Below, piece by piece: positions 45,379 through 52,601 of a stretch of DNA of 64,000 bases; the stretch's first letter is position 1; each line of letters starts with the position of its first letter. Position numbers and translations under genes: made by a program. Source of the stretch: Neisseria wadsworthii 9715 (GTDB lineage: Bacteria; Pseudomonadota; Gammaproteobacteria; Burkholderiales; Neisseriaceae); NCBI RefSeq assembly GCF_000227765.1, contig NZ_JH165159.1, positions 2,298,478 to 2,362,477 on the forward strand, read 5' to 3'. The notes beneath the pieces are model-generated. The model did no database searches, was not told the DNA's origin, and saw only the letters and a list, made by a program, of their open reading frames with translations.

Positions 45379-45852
45379 ATGACCCGAGAAATCGAAGAAT
45401 TGGGCGGTATTACCCTTTTAGGCAGCCAGAAAACTCAATATCCGTCCACTTATACGCCTGCCATTTTAGAAGCGTTCGACAACAAACATCAAAACAATGA
45501 TTATTTTGTAAAATTCATCTGTCCAGAATTTACTAGCCTCTGCCCTATGACCGGCCAGCCGGACTTCGCCACCATTCACATCCGCTACATTCCCGATATT
45601 AAAATGGTAGAGAGCAAATCATTGAAACTCTATCTTTTCAGCTTCCGCAACCATGGCGATTTTCATGAAGATTGTGTAAATATCATTATGAAAGACCTGA
45701 TTGCACTCATGCAGCCGAAATACATTGAGGTATTCGGCGAATTCACACCGCGCGGCGGCATCGCCATTCACCCTTTTGCCAATTACGGCCGTCCCAACAC
45801 ACCGTTTGAAAAATTGGCGCAAGAGCGTTTGTTCAAGCATGACATGCAATAA
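45379..45852 (+). CDS. queF: NADPH-dependent 7-cyano-7-deazaguanine reductase QueF
   Basis: Reduces preQ0 to preQ1 on the way to the queuosine modification of tRNA. At 157 residues it is the short, single-domain form. The catalytic cysteine is C55 in [11 protein letters not shown] with D62 nearby, and [15 protein letters not shown] binds substrate and NADPH. It starts 8 bases after the riboswitch's AAGGA and is followed by the transporter gene after 12 bases. Regulation by the upstream preQ1 riboswitch makes feedback by its own product the obvious mode. Confidence 0.97.
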   Translation: MTREIEELGGITLLGSQKTQYPSTYTPAILEAFDNKHQNNDYFVKFICPEFTSLCPMTGQPDFATIHIRYIPDIKMVESKSLKLYLFSFRNHGDFHEDCVNIIMKDLIALMQPKYIEVFGEFTPRGGIAIHPFANYGRPNTPFEKLAQERLFKHDMQ

Positions 45853-45864
45853 GGAAAACAAATC

Positions 45865-46554
45865 ATGTATGAATTTTCCCCTGCGCAACAGCGCAAAGCC
45901 TTGCTGCGTCTTTCCCTTCTGCATATAGCCATTATTGCCATTAGTAATTATCTTGTGCAGTTTCCTTTTACCGTAACCCTGCCAAACGGTTACGAAGTCC
46001 ATTCGACTTGGGGCGCACTTACTTTTCCGTTTATTTTTCTGACCACAGATTTAACCGTACGCATCTTCGGCCAACACCTGGCGCGCCGGATTATTTTTTG
46101 GGTAATGTTGCCCGCTTTATTGCTCTCTTATGTCTTATCAGTCGTTTTCCAAAACGGCAGCTGGACAGGCTGGGGCGCATTGGCTGCATTTAATTTATTT
46201 GTATTCCGCATCGCTCTGGCAAGCTTTTCCGCTTATGTAGTCGGCCAATTGTTAGACATTTTTGTATTTAACAAACTGCGCCGTTTAAAATCGTGGTGGA
46301 TTGCGCCGACAGCTTCCACTTTTGTCGGCAATGCAGTTGATACCTTGCTGTTTTTTGCTATCGCTTTTTACGCCAGCAGCGATGAATTTATGGCTGCTAA
46401 TTGGCCGCACATTGCTTTTGTAGACTATTTGTTCAAACTGGTAATCTGTATGCTGTTTTTCCTGCCGGCTTATGGCTTTATCTTAAATGGCTTAACCAAA
46501 AAACTCACTGAGTTACGCTTTACCGAACGACCTGTTTCCATCCAGCCTGAATAA
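45865..46554 (+). CDS. yhhQ: Queuosine precursor transporter (YhhQ family)
   Basis: 229 residues with six to seven helices, of the YhhQ/DUF165 family of preQ0/preQ1 importers. The pattern WGALTFPFIFLTTDLTVRIFG with the conserved TDL and R, and PTASTFVGNAVDTLLFF, are diagnostic. It lies 12 bases after queF under the same riboswitch, so the cell can control uptake and reduction of the precursor together. A DUS hairpin ends the operon. Confidence 0.92.
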   Translation: MYEFSPAQQRKALLRLSLLHIAIIAISNYLVQFPFTVTLPNGYEVHSTWGALTFPFIFLTTDLTVRIFGQHLARRIIFWVMLPALLLSYVLSVVFQNGSWTGWGALAAFNLFVFRIALASFSAYVVGQLLDIFVFNKLRRLKSWWIAPTASTFVGNAVDTLLFFAIAFYASSDEFMAANWPHIAFVDYLFKLVICMLFFLPAYGFILNGLTKKLTELRFTERPVSIQPE

Positions 46555-46556
46555 GC

Positions 46557-46595
46557 TAATGCCTGTCTGAAACCTATGTTTTCAGACAGGCATTA
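46557..46595. terminator. DUS inverted pair after yhhQ
   Basis: TAATGCCTGTCTGAAA and its complement (16 bp) with a 7-base loop, directly after yhhQ. Confidence 0.75.
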
Positions 46596-46735
46596 TTGAT
46601 CTGGCAACTCAACGGCACATTTAAGTTACAATGCCATCGATAACAAATAAACTTATATTGCTATATAGCTCGCCGCTTTGTATGAAAATTTGAGTTTCAC
46701 AGCTATAACATTCAACTTTCCTATAAAAATACAGA

Positions 46736-46764
46736 AAACCCTGCTTAATATCTAAGCAGGGTTT
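46736..46764 (-). terminator. Terminator of rplU-rpmA
   Basis: AAACCCTGCTTA and its complement (12 bp) with a 5-base loop, 22 bases after the rpmA stop and followed by a T-containing tail on the minus strand. Confidence 0.85.
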
Positions 46765-46785
46765 GTCGCAGAAATAATTCTGAAA

Positions 46786-47058
46786 TTACTCGTCAGCGCC
46801 GGTATAAGGGCGAACGCTTACAGTTTTACGGTTCAAGCGGCCTTTCACGGCGAATTCCACATAACCGTCTACTTTTGCAAACAGAGTGTGGTCTTTGCCC
46901 ATGCCCACGTTTTCGCCGGCATGGAACTTGGTGCCGCGTTGGCGAACAATGATAGAACCCGCAGGAATCAGTTCTTCACCAAAGGCTTTCACGCCCAAGC
47001 GTTTGGCTTCTGAATCGCGACCGTTTTTAGAGCTACCGCCAGCTTTTTTAGTTGCCAT
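46786..47058 (-). CDS. rpmA: 50S ribosomal protein L27
   Basis: 90 residues, a component of the peptidyl-transferase centre. The start [20 protein letters not shown] and the core [22 protein letters not shown] are diagnostic. It is 29 bases downstream of rplU, as in nearly all bacteria, and ends at a strong terminator. Confidence 0.98.
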   Translation of the reverse strand: MATKKAGGSSKNGRDSEAKRLGVKAFGEELIPAGSIIVRQRGTKFHAGENVGMGKDHTLFAKVDGYVEFAVKGRLNRKTVSVRPYTGADE

Positions 47059-47087
47059 TTGTGTTTACTCCTAAAATGTTAAAAAAA

Positions 47088-47396
47088 TTAAGCGATTGCC
47101 ACGATTTCGATTTGGGTGAAATTTTGGCGGTGGCCTTGGCGTTTTTGGTAGTGTTTGCGGCGGCGCATTTTGAAAATGCGGATTTTCTCGCCACGACCAT
47201 GAGCTACCACTTTAGCCGTTACTTTCGCACCTTCGATAAAAGGCGCACCTACTTTTACAGACTCACCGTCAGCAATCATCAAAACTTCAGTCAGTTCGAT
47301 TTGGCTGTCGAGTTCGGCAGGTATCTGTTCTACTTTCAATTTTTCGCCAACGGCAACTTTATATTGTTTGCCGCCGGTTTTTACGACCGCGTACAT
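47088..47396 (-). CDS. rplU: 50S ribosomal protein L21
   Basis: 102 residues. The start at 47396 ([19 protein letters not shown]) is fixed by a GGAG site six bases upstream and by the L21 family start; the frame is open further up but has no L21 sequence. L21 binds 23S rRNA in the large subunit. A consensus promoter lies at 47453-47481. It is divergent from ispB. Confidence 0.98.
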   Translation of the reverse strand: MYAVVKTGGKQYKVAVGEKLKVEQIPAELDSQIELTEVLMIADGESVKVGAPFIEGAKVTAKVVAHGRGEKIRIFKMRRRKHYQKRQGHRQNFTQIEIVAIA

Positions 47397-47452
47397 ACTC
47401 AACTCCATGAGAATTTGGTTAACAAATGCTGCGCTCACACGCAGAATCGGTA

Positions 47453-47481
47453 ATTCTATTATCTTTATCGGTTTTTGTCAA
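47453..47481 (-). promoter_or_regulatory. Promoter of rplU-rpmA
   Basis: On the minus strand, perfect TTGACA (47476-47481), a 17-base spacer and TAGAAT (47453-47458). One of the best sigma-70 promoters in the window. Confidence 0.75.
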
Positions 47482-47536
47482 AGACTTATCTAAAAACAAT
47501 CCACCCTTTTCGATTGCTGCATTTCAAGGTAGTTAC

Positions 47537-47545
47537 TGATATAAT
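47537..47545 (+). promoter_or_regulatory. Extended -10 promoter of ispB
   Basis: TGATATAAT matches the extended -10 (TGNTATAAT) with a consensus TATAAT at 47540-47545. No good -35 at 17 bases is visible. It lies 67 bases before the ispB start. Confidence 0.5.
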
Positions 47546-47612
47546 TGCGCGCTGTATTTTTTATTGGCGAACCGCCCTGCAAGGGTCAAACTGCCTGAAC
47601 CGAAAGTTCATC

Positions 47613-48587
47613 ATGCTCGAAAACCTGCCTTATTTTCAAAAAAACCTCGAAAGCGATTTAGGCCGCGTCAATGTTGTGATAAACCGCGCCGTGCAATCGG
47701 AAGTGGCGCTGATTTCACAAATCGGCACCTATATCATCAGCGCCGGCGGCAAACGCCTGCGTCCGATCATCACCATTCTGGCAGGAAAATCTTTAGGTTA
47801 TGACGACGACAAGCTCTATTCTTTAGCCGCAATGGTGGAATTTATCCACACTTCGACGTTGCTGCATGATGATGTGGTAGATGAAAGCGAACTGCGCCGC
47901 GGCCGCAAAACGGCCAACAACATGTTTGGTAATGCAGCTGCCGTATTGGTGGGAGACTTTCTCTACACGCGGGCATTCCAGCTGATGGTCGGTTCGGGCA
48001 GCATGAAAATTCTGGAAGTGATGGCGGATGCCACCAATATTATTGCCGAAGGCGAGGTGATGCAGCTGATGAACATCGGCAACACCGACATTACCGAAGC
48101 GGAATATGTTCAGGTTATCCAATATAAAACCGCCAAACTCTTTGAAGCCGCCGCGCAAGTGGGTGCTATTTTGGCAGGCGCCTCAGCCGAACAGGAGCAA
48201 GCGCTGAAAGACTACGGCATGTATGTGGGCACGGCATTTCAGATAATCGACGATATTCTTGATTATTCGGGCGATACGGCGGAAATCGGTAAAAATGTGG
48301 GTGATGATTTGGCTGAAGGCAAGCCGACTTTACCTTTGATTTACCTGATGCGCCAGGGCAGCGCCGAAGCGGCGGAAGACGTGCGCACAGCTCTGCATAA
48401 TGCCGACCGCAGTTACTTTGAAAAAATCCACCATCACGTTATCAACTCGGACGCGTTGGCTTATTCCACCGAACAGGCGCGGATTGCAGTGCAACGCGCG
48501 CTGGCTTCTTTGGATAAATTGCCCGATAATGAAGTTACCTTGGCCATGCGCTCTTTAGCCGAGCAATCATTGGCCCGCATCTCTTAA
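47613..48587 (+). CDS. ispB: Octaprenyl diphosphate synthase
   Basis: Makes the C40 side chain of ubiquinone by adding isopentenyl diphosphate units. The start at 47613 (MLENLPYFQKNLESDL) gives 324 residues; the open frame further up has no prenyltransferase sequence and overlaps the promoter. The first aspartate-rich motif DDVVD is at 86-90 and the second is in QIIDDILDYSGD. It is divergent from rplU, a conserved arrangement in proteobacteria, and is followed by tRNA-Arg. Confidence 0.95.
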   Translation: MLENLPYFQKNLESDLGRVNVVINRAVQSEVALISQIGTYIISAGGKRLRPIITILAGKSLGYDDDKLYSLAAMVEFIHTSTLLHDDVVDESELRRGRKTANNMFGNAAAVLVGDFLYTRAFQLMVGSGSMKILEVMADATNIIAEGEVMQLMNIGNTDITEAEYVQVIQYKTAKLFEAAAQVGAILAGASAEQEQALKDYGMYVGTAFQIIDDILDYSGDTAEIGKNVGDDLAEGKPTLPLIYLMRQGSAEAAEDVRTALHNADRSYFEKIHHHVINSDALAYSTEQARIAVQRALASLDKLPDNEVTLAMRSLAEQSLARIS

Positions 48588-48600
48588 AAGTTTGCATAAC

Positions 48601-48675
48601 CTCGCCGTAGTTCAACGGATAGAACGTATGCCTCCTAAGCGTAAAATACAGGTTCGATTCCTGTCGGCGAGGCCA
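48601..48675 (+). tRNA. tRNA-Arg (anticodon CCT)
   Basis: The acceptor CTCGCCG pairs with CGGCGAG, the T arm is ACAGG/CCTGT, the anticodon loop is CTCCTAA and CCA is encoded. It lies 13 bases after ispB and is followed by a DUS-variant hairpin, so it may be expressed by read-through from ispB. Confidence 0.95.
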
Positions 48676-48686
48676 CTGAATTTTTT

Positions 48687-48729
48687 AGTTTAAAGGCTGT
48701 CTGAATGATTTTCAGACAGCCTTTAAACT
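48687..48729 (+). terminator. Hairpin from a DUS variant after tRNA-Arg
   Basis: AGTTTAAAGGCTGTCTGAA and its complement form a perfect 19-bp stem with a 5-base loop. The core is GGCTGTCTGAA, one base unlike the window's usual dialect. Confidence 0.8.
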
Positions 48730-48746
48730 TATCCAAGGATGATACT

Positions 48747-49145
48747 TTGCAAGATTTATTAGCCCACCTTACCGCTTTGGAATCCGAACTTCACCACGAC
48801 GGCATTTTATGTGCCACCGAGCGCCTGCACACATTACTGCATCCGCAGTTTCACGAAGTCGGCCGCTCAGGCATGCCCTACACGAGAGACACGGTCATCG
48901 GTTATCTAGCAAACTGTACCGAAGCGCCCCAAACCCGTTCGTTTCACCACCGCCTACAGAGCCTCGGCCCGCAGCAGGCGCTGCTTACTTATCTTTCCGT
49001 TTCCACCGATTCCCACATACCCTTCTACACTTGGCGCTCATCCGTGTGGATACTCGAAGGCGGGCAATGGCAGCTGCTTTACCATCAAGGCACGCCCGCC
49101 TCATCCGAATCCATACGCGCACTCTCGATAAACCAAACCTTATGA
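48747..49145 (+). CDS. NTF2-like / DUF4440 protein
   Basis: About 133 residues of the SnoaL/NTF2-like (DUF4440) fold: a cone-shaped domain used for many small-molecule roles. I place the start at the TTG at 48747, because AAGGA lies eight bases before it; the upstream ATG lies inside the terminator hairpin stem. Segments YTRDTVIGYLANC and FYTWRSSVWILEGGQWQLLYHQGTPAS fit the family. Function is not known. Convergent with the SDR gene across a DUS hairpin. Confidence 0.75.
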   Translation: MQDLLAHLTALESELHHDGILCATERLHTLLHPQFHEVGRSGMPYTRDTVIGYLANCTEAPQTRSFHHRLQSLGPQQALLTYLSVSTDSHIPFYTWRSSVWILEGGQWQLLYHQGTPASSESIRALSINQTL

Positions 49146-49185
49146 TGCCTGTCTGAAAGCCATTGGCTGCTTTTCAGACAGGCAT
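49145..49185. terminator. DUS inverted pair between the NTF2-like and SDR genes
   Basis: ATGCCTGTCTGAAA and its complement (14 bp) with a 13-base loop, between convergent genes. Confidence 0.7.
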
Positions 49186-49195
49186 TCATTCAGGC

Positions 49196-50026
49196 CTACT
49201 GAAAAGAATCTACCGGCAAAGGCTTACGCCCCAACAATGCTTCAAATCCAGCGGATTCCGCCACAGAACCTGCACGCAAAAGCTTCATGCTGTCCGGGCT
49301 TACCATACCGTTACTGAAGCGCTTGGCAGCATAGGCGGCCAAATCAGCCACCCAAGCCGGTATGGGAATGATTTTCCTGGTATTTTTTCCATGAATATTC
49401 CGGCGCATCACAGCCAGATATTCGGCCAAGCTGCATTCGCGGCTGCCCGTCATTTCCACCACCGCCGGCGAGGCTGTCGGCTGTTCCGCCATCTTGCACA
49501 AACCCTCCGCCACATCATCCACATGCACCGGCTGCAAACGGTACGCTCCTCCCTCTGGCAACGGCAGCAGCAGCAACTTAGCCAGCTTGATAAACAACTC
49601 ACAGCTCGCCCCACCGCGCCCAAAAACTACCGAAGGCCGCGCAATCCCCACATCCAAACCACTTTGCAACAACGCCGCGTCACCACGACCTTTGCTGCCC
49701 AAAAAAGCCGTTTCATGATCCTTATGCGCCCCCAAAGCGGAAAGCTGAACAAACCGCCTCACTCCCGCTTCACATGCAAAACGCGCAATCTCAAGCAGCG
49801 CAATATGATGCACGGTTTCCAACACATCCGCCCGATACGACATCACACCAACGGCGTTAACCACGCAATCTGCCCCTTGCAGCAAAGGCATGAGCCGATC
49901 CTTCTGCGGTTGTAGATAATCAAAATCCACCCGCTGCACGGCCTTTACCCGATGCCCGCGCTCACTCAGCATCTGCCCCACGCGTTTACCGATAAACCCG
50001 CTCCCGCCAAACAACACGATATTCAT
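49196..50026 (-). CDS. NAD(P)-binding SDR-like protein (NDUFA9-like)
   Basis: About 276 residues. The N-terminal nucleotide-binding motif FGGSGFIGKRVGQMLSERGH and the pattern VNAVGV and RFVQLSALGA match atypical short-chain dehydrogenases of the NmrA/NDUFA9 group, close to putative NAD-dependent epimerases. The start at 50026 is the second of two adjacent ATGs, six bases after AGGA. The substrate is unknown. It is the last gene of the DoxX-like / DUF2269 / SDR run. Confidence 0.8.
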   Translation of the reverse strand: MNIVLFGGSGFIGKRVGQMLSERGHRVKAVQRVDFDYLQPQKDRLMPLLQGADCVVNAVGVMSYRADVLETVHHIALLEIARFACEAGVRRFVQLSALGAHKDHETAFLGSKGRGDAALLQSGLDVGIARPSVVFGRGGASCELFIKLAKLLLLPLPEGGAYRLQPVHVDDVAEGLCKMAEQPTASPAVVEMTGSRECSLAEYLAVMRRNIHGKNTRKIIPIPAWVADLAAYAAKRFSNGMVSPDSMKLLRAGSVAESAGFEALLGRKPLPVDSFQ

Positions 50027-50057
50027 CATCAATCCTTTCAGACAGGCATCACAATAA

Positions 50058-50528
50058 TCAATAAGGCTTCAAAACCATCAAGAAATACACCACCAGCATC
50101 GCAGCAAACGCAGGATAACCCAGCAGCTCCCAATACCTTGCCGCCCGCCAATATTCCGGCGGCAGCTCGTCTTTATTTTCCGCCGCAGCCTGCGCCGCCA
50201 TTTTCGCCATGCGGATTTGCAACACTACCACCGGCAACCAGCAAATTCCGGCCAGCGCATACAGCGCCAACGTGCCCCAAATCCAAGTAACACTCCACGG
50301 CACACCCAGCTCGTGCATCATCCACAAACCCGACAAAGGCTGAAAAATTACCGCCGGCGTAGTAAACCACCAATCGGCCCGACACACCCATTTAGCCACC
50401 ACCGCCTGCGCCGGAACACAGCCGCTGCGGTTGGCAAAAAACAGATAAAACGCCGTACCGAAACCCGTACCTACCATCAACGTGGCCGACAAAATATGCA
50501 AAGTCTTTACGATCAAATAAGTGTTCAT
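50058..50528 (-). CDS. DUF2269 membrane protein
   Basis: A 156-residue inner-membrane protein with four helices and the DUF2269 signature (TLHILSATLMVGTGFGTAFYLF and the W-x-F-TTPAVIFQP segment). The start at 50528 (MNTYLIVKTLHILS) has GGAGTGGGAA upstream. Its ATG overlaps the stop of the DoxX-like gene (ATGA). Function unknown; members often occur with DoxX-like and SDR genes, as here. Confidence 0.85.
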   Translation of the reverse strand: MNTYLIVKTLHILSATLMVGTGFGTAFYLFFANRSGCVPAQAVVAKWVCRADWWFTTPAVIFQPLSGLWMMHELGVPWSVTWIWGTLALYALAGICWLPVVVLQIRMAKMAAQAAAENKDELPPEYWRAARYWELLGYPAFAAMLVVYFLMVLKPY

Positions 50529-50911
50529 TTCCCACTCCTTTTCATCAAATAAAACATCAATGCCGCAATCGGCAGGTTTTTCAATAAAGGCGCAAACGGA
50601 TGCAGCCAATGTTCAGGCAGGCACAGCCCCACAATCAGGCTGTACACAACCACCACAACCAGCTGCACTGCCCAAAGCGCCACCCTCCTGCGCAACGGGC
50701 TAAAACATGCCAAGCCCAACACAACATCCAGCGCCGAAGCCGCCCACAACACCGGCATCTGCCAAACCTGCCCGATACCCACCTGCCGCAACAAATCCAA
50801 CGACACCTCCTGCGCAGTCAGCAGAGGCTGCACGCCGCTCCAAATTCATAAAATCCCGAGAGATGCCGCCAGATAACCCGGCGTAGCACCCGAATGTTTC
50901 TTATACTTCAT
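50525..50911 (-). pseudogene. DoxX-like membrane protein with an in-frame TGA
   Basis: From the ATG at 50911 the frame reads MKYKKHSGATPGYLAASLGI, then L-stop, then I-W-S-G-V-Q-P-L-L and on to residue 129. The TGA at 50846-50848 sits exactly where the DoxX-like family has a tryptophan (LxWIxxGxxP), so a TGG to TGA change explains it. The rest of the frame, four helices and a basic end, is intact and ends in ATGA with the DUF2269 start. A GTG at 50833 could give a shortened 102-residue protein. Either a nonsense mutant or a truncated protein. Confidence 0.75.
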
Positions 50912-50928
50912 AACACTTCCAAAATTTC

Positions 50929-50956
50929 TTTAATTTCTGTTTTAACAGAAATTAAA
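50929..50956. promoter_or_regulatory. Palindrome 1 (candidate operator)
   Basis: A 28-bp palindrome with 13-bp arms containing TTAATTTCTGT...ACAGAAATTAA. It begins 18 bases upstream of the DoxX-like start codon, a place suited to repressor control. The same 11-bp arm with a 4-base spacer recurs at 51265-51300. Confidence 0.6.
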
Positions 50957-51012
50957 AGTTAAAAATAGAACGATTTTTATTTCAAAAACGCTTACTTATT
51001 GTGAAAATGACA

Positions 51013-51045
51013 TTAACGCAAGGTTGCGAGCCTCAGACAGTACGG
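51013..51045. repeat. Correia-like repeat remnant, second copy
   Basis: GCAAGGTTGCGAGCCTCAGA followed by CAGTACGGATAATG. It matches the reverse complement of the 41508-41544 stretch at most positions over about 25 bases, including an unbroken CAGACAGTAC. Confidence 0.45.
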
Positions 51046-51264
51046 ATAATGAACCAGCACAGTATGAACATTCAGCTTCATAATCATAAAGACAAACTAT
51101 GTTTCTACCCTACAGGCCGAGCTTTGCTAAAACAATCACGGCAAAGCAAAATAAAAATGCCTTTGAAATATTTGTCGATTATTTAATACAAGCCATAATT
51201 AAATGCCTGTCTGAAAATCATGCTTCATATAATTAGTCTAATAGCTGTTGATTACATTTTAACC

Positions 51265-51300
51265 TTTTATTAATTTCTGTCAATACAGAAATTAATAAAA
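51265..51300. promoter_or_regulatory. Palindrome 2 (candidate operator)
   Basis: A 36-bp element with 16-bp perfect arms (TTTTATTAATTTCTGT, spacer CAAT, complement). It shares the 11-bp arm TTAATTTCTGT with palindrome 1, 309 bases away. No gene starts next to it. Confidence 0.6.
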
Positions 51301-51346
51301 TACTTTCAAACACAGCCCGAAAACAATGCCAAGAAGTGAGAATGAT

Positions 51347-51384
51347 AAAAATGCCTGTCTGAAAATTTTTCAGACAGGCATTTT
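51347..51384. terminator. DUS inverted pair after the glutaredoxin-like gene
   Basis: AAAATGCCTGTCTGAAAA and its complement (18 bp) with a 2-base loop, 17 bases beyond the stop at 51401. Confidence 0.75.
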
Positions 51385-51400
51385 ACATACTGCACATAAT

Positions 51401-51664
51401 CTACTGACTAAAACAAGCTTTCAGCTCATCGGGCATAAACACATAATCGCCATCATCCGTAATCAGCACCGGCACCCCTACCGACAAAGTTCCCCGACGC
51501 GATGCATAAGCATCCGCTGTGTCGCGCACTTGCAAAAAGCGTTTCAAGTTGGCCATGCTTTCCGTAATATCAATCGCTTCATATTCCACCCCTAATTCTT
51601 GTAAAGCGGCATCAAACGGCGGTGTATCGGGGCATAAGCTGCTATAAAAATAAAGGTTCGGCAT
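51401..51664 (-). CDS. Glutaredoxin-like protein
   Basis: 87 residues with a thioredoxin fold: LYFYSSLCPDTPPFDAAL at the N-terminus has a single cysteine (C11, CPDT), so it lacks the second active-site cysteine of dithiol glutaredoxins. The cis-Pro segment is GVPVLITDDGDYVF. Substrate unknown. It follows rsmJ by 11 bases, so they are co-transcribed. A monothiol role or a non-redox thioredoxin-fold role are both possible. Confidence 0.8.
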   Translation of the reverse strand: MPNLYFYSSLCPDTPPFDAALQELGVEYEAIDITESMANLKRFLQVRDTADAYASRRGTLSVGVPVLITDDGDYVFMPDELKACFSQ

Positions 51665-51675
51665 ACTTATTATTC

Positions 51676-52428
51676 CTATTGGTTAACGGGCTGAAAAGGC
51701 AAATATACATCAAAGCGCGTACTCTTTCCTGAATATTGGTAGGCCGGTTTTTCATGACTTAAAAAATTACCCAAACGCGGCCGCTTGACTACCACACGTT
51801 TTTTAGCCACTTCCCGCGCAACTCGAAGCAAAGCCACTTCATCATCTGCCATCCCGACCAAATCATGAAAATAAGCCATTTCTTTTTTCACGGCAGCAGA
51901 TTTATGACGCTCCGGATACATCGGGTCAAGATAAACCACGTCCGGCCTGCCTTGATGCTTGGCCAATCCGGGCATTAACGCAATGGCATTACCGAAACAT
52001 AAGGTAATCCGCCTGACAATCGCTGCCGTTTCTTGCGATTCGGCAGCTCTTGCCAAGCCGTCGGCCAATAGGCAGGCAACCGCCGGATTCTGTTCAAATA
52101 CACTAACCTGCAGGCCCAACACCGCCAATACAAATGCATCCCGCCCCAAACCACCTGTACCGTCCCACACAATCGGTTTAGCCGTGTGATTAACTGCTTT
52201 TGCAATCAACTCCCCACCACCTTTAGTACGCCTGTATTGGGCTACACCATTGACGAAATCAACTTTAACCCGCCCTTTTTCACCAATCTTGCACAAAGCA
52301 ATGCCATCTGCATCACCCAATAAATATTGACCTGCCTGCGGCGGCTCAATGCTGCTTGGCAATCCAAAATCTGCAACCCGCAATCTCAATGATTCACTCG
52401 CATCATCCCGAAACACCACCGGTATCAT
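51676..52428 (-). CDS. rsmJ: 16S rRNA (guanine1516-N2)-methyltransferase RsmJ
   Basis: Methylates G1516 of 16S rRNA. 250 residues. The family signatures are VWDGTGGLGRDAFVLA (SAM loop) and YLDPMYPERHKSAAVKKEM, in which DPMYP is the catalytic N-methyltransferase motif. It is the first gene of an rsmJ-glutaredoxin pair. A DUS hairpin lies directly upstream. Confidence 0.93.
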   Translation of the reverse strand: MIPVVFRDDASESLRLRVADFGLPSSIEPPQAGQYLLGDADGIALCKIGEKGRVKVDFVNGVAQYRRTKGGGELIAKAVNHTAKPIVWDGTGGLGRDAFVLAVLGLQVSVFEQNPAVACLLADGLARAAESQETAAIVRRITLCFGNAIALMPGLAKHQGRPDVVYLDPMYPERHKSAAVKKEMAYFHDLVGMADDEVALLRVAREVAKKRVVVKRPRLGNFLSHEKPAYQYSGKSTRFDVYLPFQPVNQ

Positions 52429-52457
52429 TCATTTATTTCCTTCTTCAATAGCAAAGC

Positions 52458-52493
52458 TTTTCAGACAGGCATCGATTGATGCCTGTCTGAAAA
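52458..52493. terminator. DUS inverted pair upstream of rsmJ
   Basis: TTTTCAGACAGGCATC and its complement (16 bp) with a 4-base loop, between the pilR stop and the rsmJ start. Confidence 0.65.
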
Positions 52494-52563
52494 ATATGAT
52501 CAAACCATTTGATCGCAGCATAACCGCGAAACTTAATCATGCCGCAGCCTTACATAAATCAAA

Positions 52564-52587
52564 CGGCTATGCTTTACAGCATAGCCG
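52564..52587 (-). terminator. Terminator of pilS-pilR
   Basis: CGGCTATGCT and its complement (10 bp) with a 4-base loop, 14 bases after the pilR stop. The tail on the minus strand is only partly T-rich. Confidence 0.7.
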
Positions 52588-52601
52588 CTCACAATCTTAT
52601 T

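Larger units (their letters stand above)
50912..51400. other. Gene-free interval with two related palindromes
   Basis: 489 bases with no credible gene; the only open frame of any length (61 codons, 51001-51186, plus) has no recognisable similarity. It holds the two palindromes listed below, a Correia-like remnant (about 51013-51045), a DUS near 51202, and a DUS hairpin at its right end. Confidence 0.7.

Noticed and set aside
46600-46735. Second full copy of the TATAGCAAAT MITE
   Set aside because: Only one end-like stretch (TTATATTGCTATATA) is seen; the other end and the central palindrome are missing.
51001-51186. 61-codon open frame in the palindrome-flanked interval
   Set aside because: No similarity to any family I know, no ribosome-binding site, and it overlaps the Correia-like remnant.
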